Below, piece after piece: positions 8,781 to 17,089 of a stretch of DNA of 38,041 bases; within the stretch, counting starts at the first letter, position 1; every line of letters begins with the position of its first letter. The notes beneath the pieces are model-generated. The model searched no databases, had not been told where the DNA came from, and saw only the letters and a list, made by a program, of their open reading frames with translations. This stretch comes from Bacteroidales bacterium (GTDB lineage: Bacteria; Bacteroidota; Bacteroidia; Bacteroidales; JAFGUD01), in NCBI GenBank assembly GCA_016936595.1, contig JAFGXO010000007.1, positions 1 through 38,041 of the forward strand, read 5' to 3'. Position numbers and translations under genes: made by a program.

Positions 8781-9047
8781 ATGAAAACTATTTTTACATT
8801 TCTAATTATTGCTTTAATAACAATTAGCATTTCTTGCAAAAGCGATAACGACCAAACGAATAAACAACAAGATACAATTAGCACAACTTCTCAGGTTGAC
8901 ACAACAACAAGCCAACCAACAACACTTGGTAAAGAATACACCTCATTATTCATTTGCCCTAATCACTGCAAAGATTCCGGTGGTGATGAATTTGGAATCT
9001 GTCCGGTTTGTGGAATGGAATATATTGAAAACCCTGATTATCAATAA
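8781..9047 (+). CDS. Small lipoprotein with heavy-metal-binding domain
   Basis: An 88-residue predicted lipoprotein. The signal peptide ends in a lipobox with Cys19 (ISISC), followed by a Thr/Ser/Gln-rich linker (20-50) and a small zinc-ribbon-like domain. Cys59, Cys63, Cys74 and Cys77 lie in CPNHC and CPVCGM. This matches the short heavy-metal-binding domain found at the start of CusB-like efflux adaptors and copper ATPases and as stand-alone lipoproteins in Bacteroidota. It is likely to sit on the periplasmic side of a membrane and bind a soft metal; the metal is not evident. No efflux pump gene adjoins it; the next gene, an O-acyltransferase, starts 16 bp later and may be co-transcribed. 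Confidence 0.8.
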   Translation: MKTIFTFLIIALITISISCKSDNDQTNKQQDTISTTSQVDTTTSQPTTLGKEYTSLFICPNHCKDSGGDEFGICPVCGMEYIENPDYQ

Positions 9048-9063
9048 ATTAACATAAAATCAA

Positions 9064-10581
9064 TTGGAAGATTTATTGAAAAAAATATTTTTATTTAACG
9101 AAAATGCTCCACTAATTTTTACTCGCTTTTATTTTTGGGCTTTTTTTACTATTGTTCTAACAATATACGTAACCATATACAAAAAAAAAGCAATACGAAA
9201 TATTTTTCTGTTTGCAGTTAGTTTATTTTTCTACTACAAAACAAGTGGATTTTACTTTGTACTTCTTATTTTTTCAACAATAACTGATTACTTTATTGGC
9301 GGCTTAGTCTATAAATCTGACAAAAAAGCATCTAAAAAGCTTCTCGTTGCTCTTAGTGTTACAATCAACCTTTTAGTTTTAGGATATTTTAAATATTCAT
9401 ATCTTTTTATTGATACCATTAACTTCATTTTTAATTCAAATTTTGAAGTTATAAATCAGTTTGCTGTTTGGTCTAACTCCTTTACAGGCAGCCATTTTGA
9501 TATTGATAAAATAATACTTCCGGTCGGAATTTCTTTTTTCACATTCCAAACCATTAGTTATACCGTTGATATTTACAGAGGCAGAGTAAAACCTGTTAAT
9601 AATATACTCGACTTTGGTTTTTATGTCTCGTTTTTCCCTCAACTTGTTGCCGGTCCAATTGTAAGAGCTTCAGAATTTGTTCCACAACTCTACAAAGATT
9701 TTAATCTCACAAAACAAGAATTTGGATTAGCTATATTCATGATAATAAATGGATTACTAAAAAAAATGTGGATATCAGACTATATTGCGGTTAATTTTAT
9801 CGACAGAATTTTTTCAAATCCACAAATGTACGGAGGCATAGAAAATTTACTGGCTCTTTATGGATATTCAATTCAAGTATATCTTGATTTTTCAGGATAT
9901 ACCGACATTGCAATTGGTGTTGCACTTTTGCTCGGATTTAGGCTGCCTCAAAATTTCAACTCTCCATACAAAGCACAAAACACCGGTGAATTTTGGAAAC
10001 GTTGGCATATATCTTTATCTTCGTGGTTAAAAGATTATTTATACATTCCGCTTGGAGGCAGCAAAAAGGGTAAATTCAGAACAAATGTTAATCTAATGAT
10101 TACAATGCTTCTTGGAGGACTTTGGCACGGAGCAAGCTGGAAATTTGTAATTTGGGGAGGGCTAAATGGTATTGGGTTGGTTGTTTATAAACTATGGCTA
10201 AAAATTAGTCCTTTTAAAAATGACAATAGATGGTGGGTTAAATTTTACGCTATTTTTATAACTTTTAATTTTATAACTTTTACTCGAATATGGTTTAGAG
10301 CTGATAATACACAAAAAGCAAACGAATTAATGTATCAAATTGTTCATGCTTTTGATATTTCGCAGATAGGGGCAATAATTAAAGCATACTACCCTATTCT
10401 ATTACTTATTATTTTTGCTTACATTGTACACTGGTTGCCAACGAAAACCAAAAATTGGTATAAAAATTTATTCATCGATGCTCCTATATGGGCTAAAGCA
10501 ATAGCAATTATTGTTGCAGTATTTTTAATTTATCAAACCCGAACTGCCGAAGTGCAACCATTTATATATTTCCAATTTTAA
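9064..10581 (+). CDS. MBOAT family O-acyltransferase (AlgI/DltB-like)
   Basis: A 505-residue polytopic membrane protein of the MBOAT family that probably transfers acyl (acetyl) groups to an envelope glycan or other extracytoplasmic acceptor. Family marks include FWKRWHISLSSW (about 310-321) and the catalytic-type His355 in GGLWHGASW, with about ten hydrophobic helices. The best start is TTG 9064: a stop codon lies 9 bp upstream in frame and no ATG occurs before the conserved N-terminal helix (PLIFTRFYFW). Usual partners such as AlgJ/AlgX-like SGNH proteins are absent here, so the substrate is unknown. Only 16 bp separate it from the metal-binding lipoprotein gene. Confidence 0.9.
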   Translation: MEDLLKKIFLFNENAPLIFTRFYFWAFFTIVLTIYVTIYKKKAIRNIFLFAVSLFFYYKTSGFYFVLLIFSTITDYFIGGLVYKSDKKASKKLLVALSVTINLLVLGYFKYSYLFIDTINFIFNSNFEVINQFAVWSNSFTGSHFDIDKIILPVGISFFTFQTISYTVDIYRGRVKPVNNILDFGFYVSFFPQLVAGPIVRASEFVPQLYKDFNLTKQEFGLAIFMIINGLLKKMWISDYIAVNFIDRIFSNPQMYGGIENLLALYGYSIQVYLDFSGYTDIAIGVALLLGFRLPQNFNSPYKAQNTGEFWKRWHISLSSWLKDYLYIPLGGSKKGKFRTNVNLMITMLLGGLWHGASWKFVIWGGLNGIGLVVYKLWLKISPFKNDNRWWVKFYAIFITFNFITFTRIWFRADNTQKANELMYQIVHAFDISQIGAIIKAYYPILLLIIFAYIVHWLPTKTKNWYKNLFIDAPIWAKAIAIIVAVFLIYQTRTAEVQPFIYFQF

Positions 10582-10595
10582 CATTATAATTTGCC

Positions 10596-10632
10596 GAACA
10601 ACCTTCAACTACTAATTAGCTGTTGGTTGTTC
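10596..10632. repeat. Inverted repeat at the convergent 3' ends of the MBOAT and adenosyltransferase genes
   Basis: GAACAACC (10596-10603) is complementary to GGTTGTTC (10625-10632), with an additional CAAC/GTTG inside. It overlaps the last codons of the minus-strand gene. There is no T-run, so it would be a weak or factor-assisted terminator at best. Confidence 0.3.
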
Positions 10633-11154
10633 AAAGTTTTTAATTTTGGAAATAAATCGTGATAAAGTATAAAAATAATCAGATAATCGATTGATAAAAA
10701 TTATTATATTTTCATTAACCTCTTCATTATCAGCTAATCTAACAATTGCTCTTTCTGCTCTTCGAGTAACAGTTCTACAAACGTGAGCAAAAGCAACTTC
10801 TTGTTGTCCTCCTGGTATAATAAATTTAGTTAAAGGTGGTAATTCATCGGTCATTCTATCAATAGCTTTTTCAATTTGTTCTATCGAAGAATTTTTTACA
10901 GGATTTAATAAACGCATGTGTTTACCCTGATCGCAAGCTAATAATCCTGAAATATCAAATAATATTTGCTGAAAATCTAATAATTCAGCTTTTAAATCTT
11001 GGGGCAAATCTAAACTTCGTAAAAAACCAACGTTTGAAGTAAGCTCATCTACAGTGCCATATGCTTCAACTCGTATATGATATTTGGGCACTCTTTTACC
11101 GCTTAAAAATTGCGTTGTTCCTTTATCGCCCCCTTTTGTATATATTTTTCGCAT
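10612..11154 (-). CDS. Corrinoid adenosyltransferase, PduO type
   Basis: Transfers the 5'-deoxyadenosyl group of ATP to cob(I)alamin, making the coenzyme B12 needed by acyl-CoA mutases. The 180-residue protein shows the N-terminal ATP-binding TKGGDKGTT (6-14), AYGTVDELTS (31-40), FIIPGGQQE followed by RRAERA (about 111-136), and NRLSDYFYTLSR (155-166), all PduO-family marks. It stops with TAG, confirming that TAG is a normal stop codon here. A match to the -7 consensus (TAAATTTG, minus strand) lies 26-33 bp upstream. The mutase IcmF at 29720 is a likely user of its product, although it is some 18 kb away. Confidence 0.94.
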   Translation of the reverse strand: MRKIYTKGGDKGTTQFLSGKRVPKYHIRVEAYGTVDELTSNVGFLRSLDLPQDLKAELLDFQQILFDISGLLACDQGKHMRLLNPVKNSSIEQIEKAIDRMTDELPPLTKFIIPGGQQEVAFAHVCRTVTRRAERAIVRLADNEEVNENIIIFINRLSDYFYTLSRFISKIKNFEQPTAN

Positions 11155-11179
11155 TAAATTTAATTTTAAATTGTAATTG

Positions 11180-11187
11180 CAAATTTA
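11180..11187 (-). promoter_or_regulatory. Candidate -7 box for the adenosyltransferase gene
   Basis: TAAATTTG on the minus strand matches TAnnTTTG 26 bp before the start codon. No good -33 TTTG is seen, and no cobalamin riboswitch is recognisable in this 221-bp gap. Confidence 0.4.
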
Positions 11188-11305
11188 ATTCATTTTATTC
11201 AGGTTTTAAAAAATAAAATCTAATAATATAAAAATATAACTTTATAAAAATTTTAATGCAATTATAATAAACAAAAAAACGTGCAATAAAAAAGTCATAA
11301 TATTT

Positions 11306-11335
11306 TTTGCATTTAGAATTTAAATTATAAATTTG
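11306..11335 (+). promoter_or_regulatory. Bacteroidota-type promoter for the small membrane protein gene
   Basis: TTTG (11306-11309), an 18-nt spacer and TAAATTTG (11328-11335) match the Bacteroidota housekeeping sigma consensus closely, 41 bp before ATG 11376. Confidence 0.65.
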
Positions 11336-11375
11336 TAACTTAAAATTTACAGAAGTTTAATTTAACACACACAAA

Positions 11376-11813
11376 ATGGAATATTCATTACCTATGCCAA
11401 TTTTATACGTAGTTTTACCTTTCCTTTTAGCAGGATTTGTAATAAACGGTTTTGTAATCTGGTTGTTTACTAAAAAAGATGTTCCAATAGATAAATCGTA
11501 TTGGATGGCTCTTTTATCGTATGCATCAGTAGCTGTAATAGGTCTATTTATTTCGATGCACAATAATGTAACCGATAATTTTTGGTCTCTGATGCTATAC
11601 TTTATTCTTGCTGCATTCTTTGAATGGTTATTTTTATATGCATATTTCCAAAAATACACCTATTCTTGGTTCAGGTGTGCTTTTATTTCTGCTACATCAA
11701 ACGTAATAACATTTGCAGCAGCAGTTTATTTTCTTTTTTACGGAACTGGATTACTTACAAAATACGCCAACTTTGTAAAAATTCAGCTCGAAACTCAAGG
11801 TATAATTAACTAA
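11376..11813 (+). CDS. Small integral membrane protein of unknown function
   Basis: Not recognised. The 145-residue protein has four clear hydrophobic helices (about 8-29, 44-62, 69-91 and 100-121) with short loops and no enzymatic motif. The N terminus has no cleavable signal. It is a single-gene unit with its own near-consensus promoter (11306-11335) and a terminator at 11837, which suggests steady expression. Start ATG 11376 is well supported because the promoter lies directly upstream. Confidence 0.75.
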   Translation: MEYSLPMPILYVVLPFLLAGFVINGFVIWLFTKKDVPIDKSYWMALLSYASVAVIGLFISMHNNVTDNFWSLMLYFILAAFFEWLFLYAYFQKYTYSWFRCAFISATSNVITFAAAVYFLFYGTGLLTKYANFVKIQLETQGIIN

Positions 11814-11836
11814 TATTTTTTTATAACATTATTTTT

Positions 11837-11867
11837 CCACCTTTAAATTAAGGTGGATTTTTTATTT
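11837..11867 (+). terminator. Intrinsic terminator after the small membrane protein gene
   Basis: CCACCTT (11837-11843) pairs with AAGGTGG (11850-11856) across a 6-nt loop and is followed by ATTTTTTATTT. Its presence is one reason to reject an upstream start at 11853 for the next gene. Confidence 0.8.
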
Positions 11868-11879
11868 AAACTACTCATT

Positions 11880-12677
11880 ATGAACATACTACTTATTATA
11901 GACCCGCAAAATGATTTTTGTTATCCGGGCGATGAAAACGGAATTGGAAAAGGTGCTTTATATGTGCCCGGTGCCGAAGAAGACATGGGACGATTAGCTT
12001 GGTTTATTCATTCTAACATGGAAAACATAAACCATATTGCTGTTACCCTTGATAGTCATTATATTAATGATATTTCGCATCAAAATTTTTGGACTGATAA
12101 AAACGGAAATAAACCGAAACCATTTACCCAAATTACTTTAGATGATGTAAAATCAAAAAAATGGATGCCTCTTTTTTTGCCGGATAGAGTAGATGAATAT
12201 TTTGAAAAATTAGAAAAACAAAATGAATATCCCCACACAATTTGGCCAGACCACTGTTTATTAGGCTCCGAAGGTGCGGCTATTTACAAACCTATTTTTG
12301 ATGCTATTTCCTTATGGTCAAAACAAGGTAAATTTTTCCAACCCATAATGAAAGGACAATATCCTTTTAGTGAACATTTTGGAGCTTTTGCTGCTCAAGT
12401 TTCTTTTGATGATGTGCCCGAAACAAACGTTAACGTTAATTTTATTGATGAACTGGGACAATTCAGCACAATATTTTTGGCAGGTCAAGCTAAATCGCAC
12501 TGTGTTGCAAATACGGTTAAACAACTTATTGACTATGCTCCGGGATTAGTTCAAAAACTTGTCATTTTAGAAGATACAATGTCTGACGTTAACGGTTTTG
12601 AAAATTTTGCTGAAGATATTTATAAAAGAGCTGTTGAACTTGGTGCTAAAATCATGAATACCAATGAAGTAGAATAA
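11880..12677 (+). CDS. Nicotinamidase-like cysteine hydrolase (isochorismatase superfamily)
   Basis: Probably hydrolyses nicotinamide to nicotinate and ammonia for NAD salvage. The 265-residue protein carries the triad Asp8 (DPQNDF), Lys158 (MKGQYPF) and Cys208 (AKSHC), metal ligands in DSH (58-60), and the WPDHCLLGS block (122-130) typical of nicotinamidases. It is about 50 residues longer than the classic PncA, with inserts around 85-115 and 135-155, so another amide substrate is possible. ATG 11880 is chosen because the upstream TTG at 11853 sits inside the preceding terminator hairpin. It ends in a bidirectional terminator shared with the helicase gene. Confidence 0.8.
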   Translation: MNILLIIDPQNDFCYPGDENGIGKGALYVPGAEEDMGRLAWFIHSNMENINHIAVTLDSHYINDISHQNFWTDKNGNKPKPFTQITLDDVKSKKWMPLFLPDRVDEYFEKLEKQNEYPHTIWPDHCLLGSEGAAIYKPIFDAISLWSKQGKFFQPIMKGQYPFSEHFGAFAAQVSFDDVPETNVNVNFIDELGQFSTIFLAGQAKSHCVANTVKQLIDYAPGLVQKLVILEDTMSDVNGFENFAEDIYKRAVELGAKIMNTNEVE

Positions 12678-12711
12678 TTTTTTTTAATTTTTCTTCTATC
12701 AATTAATACCA

Positions 12712-12750
12712 TAAAAAAAGGGTAAAGTTTAATGCTTAACCCTTTTTTTT
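12712..12750. terminator. Bidirectional terminator between the nicotinamidase-like and helicase genes
   Basis: An A-run and AGGGT pair with ACCCT and a T-run around a loop of about 19 nt (TTAA inside). With T-runs in both directions it can end both converging transcripts. Confidence 0.7.
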
Positions 12751-12767
12751 GAAATGATAACAAATAA

Positions 12768-15497
12768 TTAATTTGCAGTTTTTTCAATTTCTTTTAAACA
12801 AGCTTCTTTATCACTAACCCAATAAGTGTACGGAAGCGGAAAAGTATCTAAACCTGCTCTATGCAGCATTTTATATCTTTCTACGGTAAAAGCAGCTTCA
12901 AATTGCCCGGGATAACCTATTAAATCCAAACCAATTATCTTATTTTCCTTTTTAACTATTAAATCAATATTTAAGCCGGCAATTGTATATTCTTGCCAAA
13001 CTGTAAATCCATTATTTATAAGAACTTCTTTTACATTTAGCAAAAATTCATCGTGAGTATTAAAATCTTGTTTATACATAATATTATTATCAAAACTCTC
13101 CAAAAATCTTCTTAAAAGATTATCATATTTAATATTTTTAATATCTAAAGAATGATATACATATTGCATTTTCCTGGCTCTTGTTATCGAAACATTAAAA
13201 ACATCTGCTTTATTCAAATATCTAAACGCACTTGCATGGCTATCATTATCAACCGAAAATGAAATGAGCATAATATCTCGTTCGTCGCCCTGAAAACCGT
13301 AAGCTGTATTTATGCTAATTTGGTGTTTTTCAATTACTTCAAAAGAAAATTTTTCAGTTAATTGTTTTGAAATAAAATCAACCTGATCTCTGAATGGAGA
13401 TAAAACTCCGATGGAACTACAAATATTTGGGGCTAAATTTTTCTCATTTTCTATAATTTCTTTTAACTTTTTAACAATATTAGTTGCCTCAATTTTATTT
13501 ATTCCTTTTTTATCCCTTTGACCACGGCAATAATTAATTTCAACACCTAAATTGGTAGCCAAATCCGGTCTTGAAGTCATTATTTTTAATTTATTATCAT
13601 AGAAATTTTTATTACTAAATTCTATTATTGCAGGCAAACTTCTATAATGCTCAAAAAGTGAACAAAACTGTTCAGAAAATTTAACCCTTTGAGCAATAAT
13701 ATCAAGCAAACTATTCGACTTATAATCAGTTATATAGGCATCAATATTTTCGACTTTATTTTTTGATTTAAAAATATTTTGTTTGGCTTGCGACATAAAT
13801 GAAAAATGCCTAAGTTGTTTAAAATCTCCGGTAATGATAGCATGTTTACCCCTTTGTAAAATTGGAAGAGCCTGAGCAACATTACTTTGTGTTGCCTCAT
13901 CTATTATAACAAAATCAAATAATTCTTTATTTAGTGGCAAAATTTTGTAAATATCACTCATTTTTACCAACCAAATTGGAAAAATTTTAAATACGGTTTC
14001 AAAATTTATCTGCTTAAAAAATTCTTTTTGTTTTTTTCCATTATAAGTTCTTAACGCTTTAACTAATATATTAATTGTTTGTCTGTCTGCTTTTAAAACT
14101 TGTTGTAAATTTTCGTTATATTTTTGCTGTATATAATTATTTATAAGTTTGTTACGTTCTGTATATAACTCTTGCATTTCTTCCTCTACAGTCCAGTGAT
14201 TTTCTGCCTTTTGGTTTCTAAATTCAATATATTTACGTTTTAAATTAACAAAAAATGTTGTTTTACCTATATTTTCTGCAATATACTTTCCCCATTTTAG
14301 CTCTTCATCTATTCTAACTTGAAATATTTTTTGAACAGATAATAATTTTCTTTCAGTGTGTTTTAATTGTTTAAGAATTTGTTTAGAGTTATTTTTTTCA
14401 TCAACAGCTACTTTTGTTTGTAACAGTGAATTAACATAATCTAAAATCTCTTTTCGGTAATTTTTCCTACCGGCTCTAACTAAAATATTTTTCAGGTTAA
14501 GTTGATTTTCAATTTTTTCGGCAATTACGTCAACTGCTTTGTCGGTTGAAGCAGTAATAAGCACGGATTTACCTTTACTCATTTTTTCGATAGCAAGGGC
14601 AGAAATAGAGTAAGATTTTCCGGTTCCGGGAGGTCCAATAATTACCGAGAATGGGAATTTTTCAGAAGTGTTAATAATATTTTCTTGATCAGAATTCAAT
14701 ATTGCCGGAACATAACCGGTTGATTGATTATCAGTTGGATTAAAATTAAAATTGGAAAAAATAGATTTTACAGGTTCAGAAAACTGTTCGGTTTTTGAAA
14801 GCTCCGATAGTTCGTTTATTATTCCTCTGGTATTTACCGACTTTTTTATAATAGCCAAAGCAGATGTTGGAACAACCATAAATTGTCCTTGTTCATCAAC
14901 ATTTTTTTTTCTAAAAATTGCCTGTAATTGTTGTTTATCTGTTAATTCCGGAAAAGTTAACAGTTCGCTGGTATCAATATTTGATGAATATTTGTCTAAC
15001 AATTTTGAAATTTGTGCAATTTCAGACAAATCAATGTCGCTATGTTCAATTATTTTATAAAGTTCTTCGTAAAAAAGCTGAATATCGTTCTGTTCATCAA
15101 CAATTTCATTAAATATTCCAAAATTTATTCGACGTTCATTTTTGTCGATTTCAACAAAAAAATCATCATCAATTTTTAAAATTTTAGCAGGATAAATAAC
15201 CAAAGGAGAACATATTTTGTTATTTTTTGTTTTTAAAGTCTCTGATTTTCCGGCTAAAAAAATAGAGCAATAAACAAGTTCTTTTTCTTTTGATGAAACA
15301 ATTATTTTTTTCAAAATTTCACTCGCATAATCGGTTTCAAGAGGTGCATATGGCAAAAATCCATTTATTAGTTCTTCTTTGCCCGAAAAAAAATATCTAT
15401 TTTCTACAGAATTGGAAAAAATATCGGAAATTCGTGTACCCAAATTATCTTCCTGATAACAAGCATTATAATAATTAAGTAAATTTTGAAGACTCAT
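12768..15497 (-). CDS. SF1 DNA2/UPF1-like helicase with C-terminal Vsr/MTES_1575-like domain
   Basis: A 909-residue superfamily 1 helicase. Motifs: Walker A GPPGTGKS (288-295), motif Ia region TASTDKAVD, Walker B DEAT (about 533-536), GDFKQLRHF (557-565), HYRS (about 617-620), AYGFQGDERD (about 732-741) and SITRAR (770-775). The N-terminal 270 residues are not recognised. The C-terminal 95 residues resemble the MTES_1575/Vsr branch of the PD-(D/E)XK fold: NIDLIV, then GLDLIG where catalytic members usually have an E-x-D motif, then an alpha-rich end. The active site may be degraded. Such helicase-nuclease fusions occur in DNA repair and in anti-phage systems. No partner defence gene adjoins it; the neighbours are housekeeping or envelope genes. 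Role unknown. Confidence 0.8.
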   Translation of the reverse strand: MSLQNLLNYYNACYQEDNLGTRISDIFSNSVENRYFFSGKEELINGFLPYAPLETDYASEILKKIIVSSKEKELVYCSIFLAGKSETLKTKNNKICSPLVIYPAKILKIDDDFFVEIDKNERRINFGIFNEIVDEQNDIQLFYEELYKIIEHSDIDLSEIAQISKLLDKYSSNIDTSELLTFPELTDKQQLQAIFRKKNVDEQGQFMVVPTSALAIIKKSVNTRGIINELSELSKTEQFSEPVKSIFSNFNFNPTDNQSTGYVPAILNSDQENIINTSEKFPFSVIIGPPGTGKSYSISALAIEKMSKGKSVLITASTDKAVDVIAEKIENQLNLKNILVRAGRKNYRKEILDYVNSLLQTKVAVDEKNNSKQILKQLKHTERKLLSVQKIFQVRIDEELKWGKYIAENIGKTTFFVNLKRKYIEFRNQKAENHWTVEEEMQELYTERNKLINNYIQQKYNENLQQVLKADRQTINILVKALRTYNGKKQKEFFKQINFETVFKIFPIWLVKMSDIYKILPLNKELFDFVIIDEATQSNVAQALPILQRGKHAIITGDFKQLRHFSFMSQAKQNIFKSKNKVENIDAYITDYKSNSLLDIIAQRVKFSEQFCSLFEHYRSLPAIIEFSNKNFYDNKLKIMTSRPDLATNLGVEINYCRGQRDKKGINKIEATNIVKKLKEIIENEKNLAPNICSSIGVLSPFRDQVDFISKQLTEKFSFEVIEKHQISINTAYGFQGDERDIMLISFSVDNDSHASAFRYLNKADVFNVSITRARKMQYVYHSLDIKNIKYDNLLRRFLESFDNNIMYKQDFNTHDEFLLNVKEVLINNGFTVWQEYTIAGLNIDLIVKKENKIIGLDLIGYPGQFEAAFTVERYKMLHRAGLDTFPLPYTYWVSDKEACLKEIEKTAN

Positions 15498-15602
15498 ACT
15501 TTAAAATTTTTACTAAGGTAATAATTTTGTCTTTTATTCTTCTAAATATTTATTAAAAAATAATTTTTACACAAGCTTCACTCTAATACATAGGTAGTTA
15601 AA

Positions 15603-16316
15603 CTAAGTTTTTTCTATTAACTTTTTGTCAAAAATAAAAATTTGAGTTGTTCTGTTTAGTATTTCAACATTACAGTTATTAACACTTTCTTTTAAATGTT
15701 TAATATAATTAACAAATTTAACTACTTGATAATTAGGATTATATTCCAAAGTTAAAGTTGAATTTTTATCAAGGAATAAAAAATATTTAAAGAGTCGAAA
15801 AACACTTTTACTATTTGATTCAAAATCAACAGATTTTTTAAAATCCTCTAAACTTGTACTGGTAATAGCACAGTAAAAAGAAATATTATTGCCGTTTTCA
15901 TCACCTAATGAGCGTAATCGTGAATGTAAAATAGGCACTTTAGACTGTCGTTCTTCAAAAAAAGTGCCTACATTAGTAAAGATATAGTATAAATTTACTG
16001 TATCGTTTGTGCAACTTTCCACCTGAAAATTTATTCCTGCATTCATTTTATAAAAAAACTCCTTTTGTCGTTGCTCATAATTAATAACAAATGGTTGCGA
16101 CAAATTACTTTTGTATTTATAATTTTCAATTAAAGTATTTGAACCACAAGGTATTGCATGTTTCCAATCAATCCAACCTATCTCTTGACTAAAACTTAAA
16201 CGTCCGGAATAAATATCATAAACTGCTTTAAAGAAATTAATAAATAATATTACAATAAAGGTAAGTGCAAATATCCCGAACATAATGATAAGACGCTTTT
16301 TTATTAAGTTATTCAT
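15603..16316 (-). CDS. Membrane-anchored protein of unknown function
   Basis: Not recognised. The 237-residue protein has one N-terminal membrane helix (about 8-29) with no lipobox or obvious cleavage site, then a soluble, probably periplasmic domain of mixed alpha/beta character with two Cys residues (about 57 and 98). It lies between the helicase gene (105 bp downstream) and a lipoprotein gene (60 bp upstream) on the same strand, with no clear promoter or terminator between them, so co-transcription is possible but not shown. Confidence 0.65.
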   Translation of the reverse strand: MNNLIKKRLIIMFGIFALTFIVILFINFFKAVYDIYSGRLSFSQEIGWIDWKHAIPCGSNTLIENYKYKSNLSQPFVINYEQRQKEFFYKMNAGINFQVESCTNDTVNLYYIFTNVGTFFEERQSKVPILHSRLRSLGDENGNNISFYCAITSTSLEDFKKSVDFESNSKSVFRLFKYFLFLDKNSTLTLEYNPNYQVVKFVNYIKHLKESVNNCNVEILNRTTQIFIFDKKLIEKT

Positions 16317-16376
16317 ATTAAAACATGTAAAAAAGAAGCCAACTAAAAAGCCGGCATTCGATATAAATAATAATCA

Positions 16377-16889
16377 CTACTCAATTACCAAATTATTTTT
16401 ATCAGCAAACTCGGTATGTACTGCAACAAATTTTGTTAAAACATCATCAAGTTTTTGATTACTTCCTTCCAACAAAGAATCAAGAGCTTGTTGATCAGAA
16501 ACGCTAAACATAGCATCAGGAATTTTATATAACTCAATAATTTTTTTATAATCACCTTCTATTATATCTTTATATGATACAAACAAGCTTTGAGCAGCAT
16601 CTTTTAAAGACATATCACCATTAAAATCTTCAACTTTTGAAATGTAACTTAAACTGGTATCAATCTGAAAAATAACCGAATCGTACGCGGCATTCATTAA
16701 GTCAATAGCTTCATCTTGTGGAAGAATATTATACTTGTCAATAGCTTTTTTAAGGTTATCAATTTTGTAAACAATTTCTTGTTGATGCTCGATTATTCCA
16801 TTATTATAATCAACAGCCGATTCTTGAGTACACGACTGCAAAAAAGCTACTAAAAATAACACTCCAATTAACGAAATTAGTTTTTTCAT
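16377..16889 (-). CDS. Lipoprotein of unknown function, helical
   Basis: A 170-residue predicted lipoprotein: signal peptide MKKLISLIGVLFLVAFLQS with lipobox Cys20. The mature part is strongly helical, with repeated Asp/Leu/Ile-rich segments and no Cys or catalytic motif. This resembles small helical-bundle periplasmic proteins of Bacteroidota, but I cannot name a family. A -7 box match (TAACTTTG on the minus strand, 16918-16925) lies 29 bp upstream. The mature protein is acidic. Confidence 0.7.
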   Translation of the reverse strand: MKKLISLIGVLFLVAFLQSCTQESAVDYNNGIIEHQQEIVYKIDNLKKAIDKYNILPQDEAIDLMNAAYDSVIFQIDTSLSYISKVEDFNGDMSLKDAAQSLFVSYKDIIEGDYKKIIELYKIPDAMFSVSDQQALDSLLEGSNQKLDDVLTKFVAVHTEFADKNNLVIE

Positions 16890-16917
16890 AATTATTTTGT
16901 TTTAAAATTTGAATTTA

Positions 16918-16925
16918 CAAAGTTA
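16918..16925 (-). promoter_or_regulatory. Candidate -7 box for the helical lipoprotein gene
   Basis: TAACTTTG on the minus strand matches TAnnTTTG, 29 bp before the start codon. The -33 region has only a partial match (TTTAC). Confidence 0.45.
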
Positions 16926-17015
16926 AAATTTTTTGTATAATGTAAAGCATATAAGACACTTAAACATATATAGTGAAATAATTTGCGAAGCAAAAATAAG
17001 TTTTTTAAACAAAAT

Positions 17016-17048
17016 ATTGATATTTAGTTTAGTTTTTTTGTAATTTTG
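17016..17048 (+). promoter_or_regulatory. Candidate promoter for the lipoprotein-thpR-queE operon
   Basis: TAATTTTG (17041-17048) matches the -7 consensus. An imperfect -33 (ATTG, 17016-17019) lies 21 nt upstream. It is 42 bp before the GTG start at 17090. Confidence 0.5.
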
Positions 17049-17089
17049 ACAAAAATTTAAAGTTTCAAAATACTGTTATTCAATAAATT

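Noticed and set aside
11155-11375. Cobalamin riboswitch before the adenosyltransferase gene
   Set aside because: The 221-bp gap is AT-rich and lacks the conserved B12-box and stems; it also serves a divergent gene.
12768-15497. A multi-gene anti-phage island around the helicase
   Set aside because: Neighbours are a nicotinamidase-like enzyme and envelope proteins; no methylase, toxin, phage or mobile gene is nearby.
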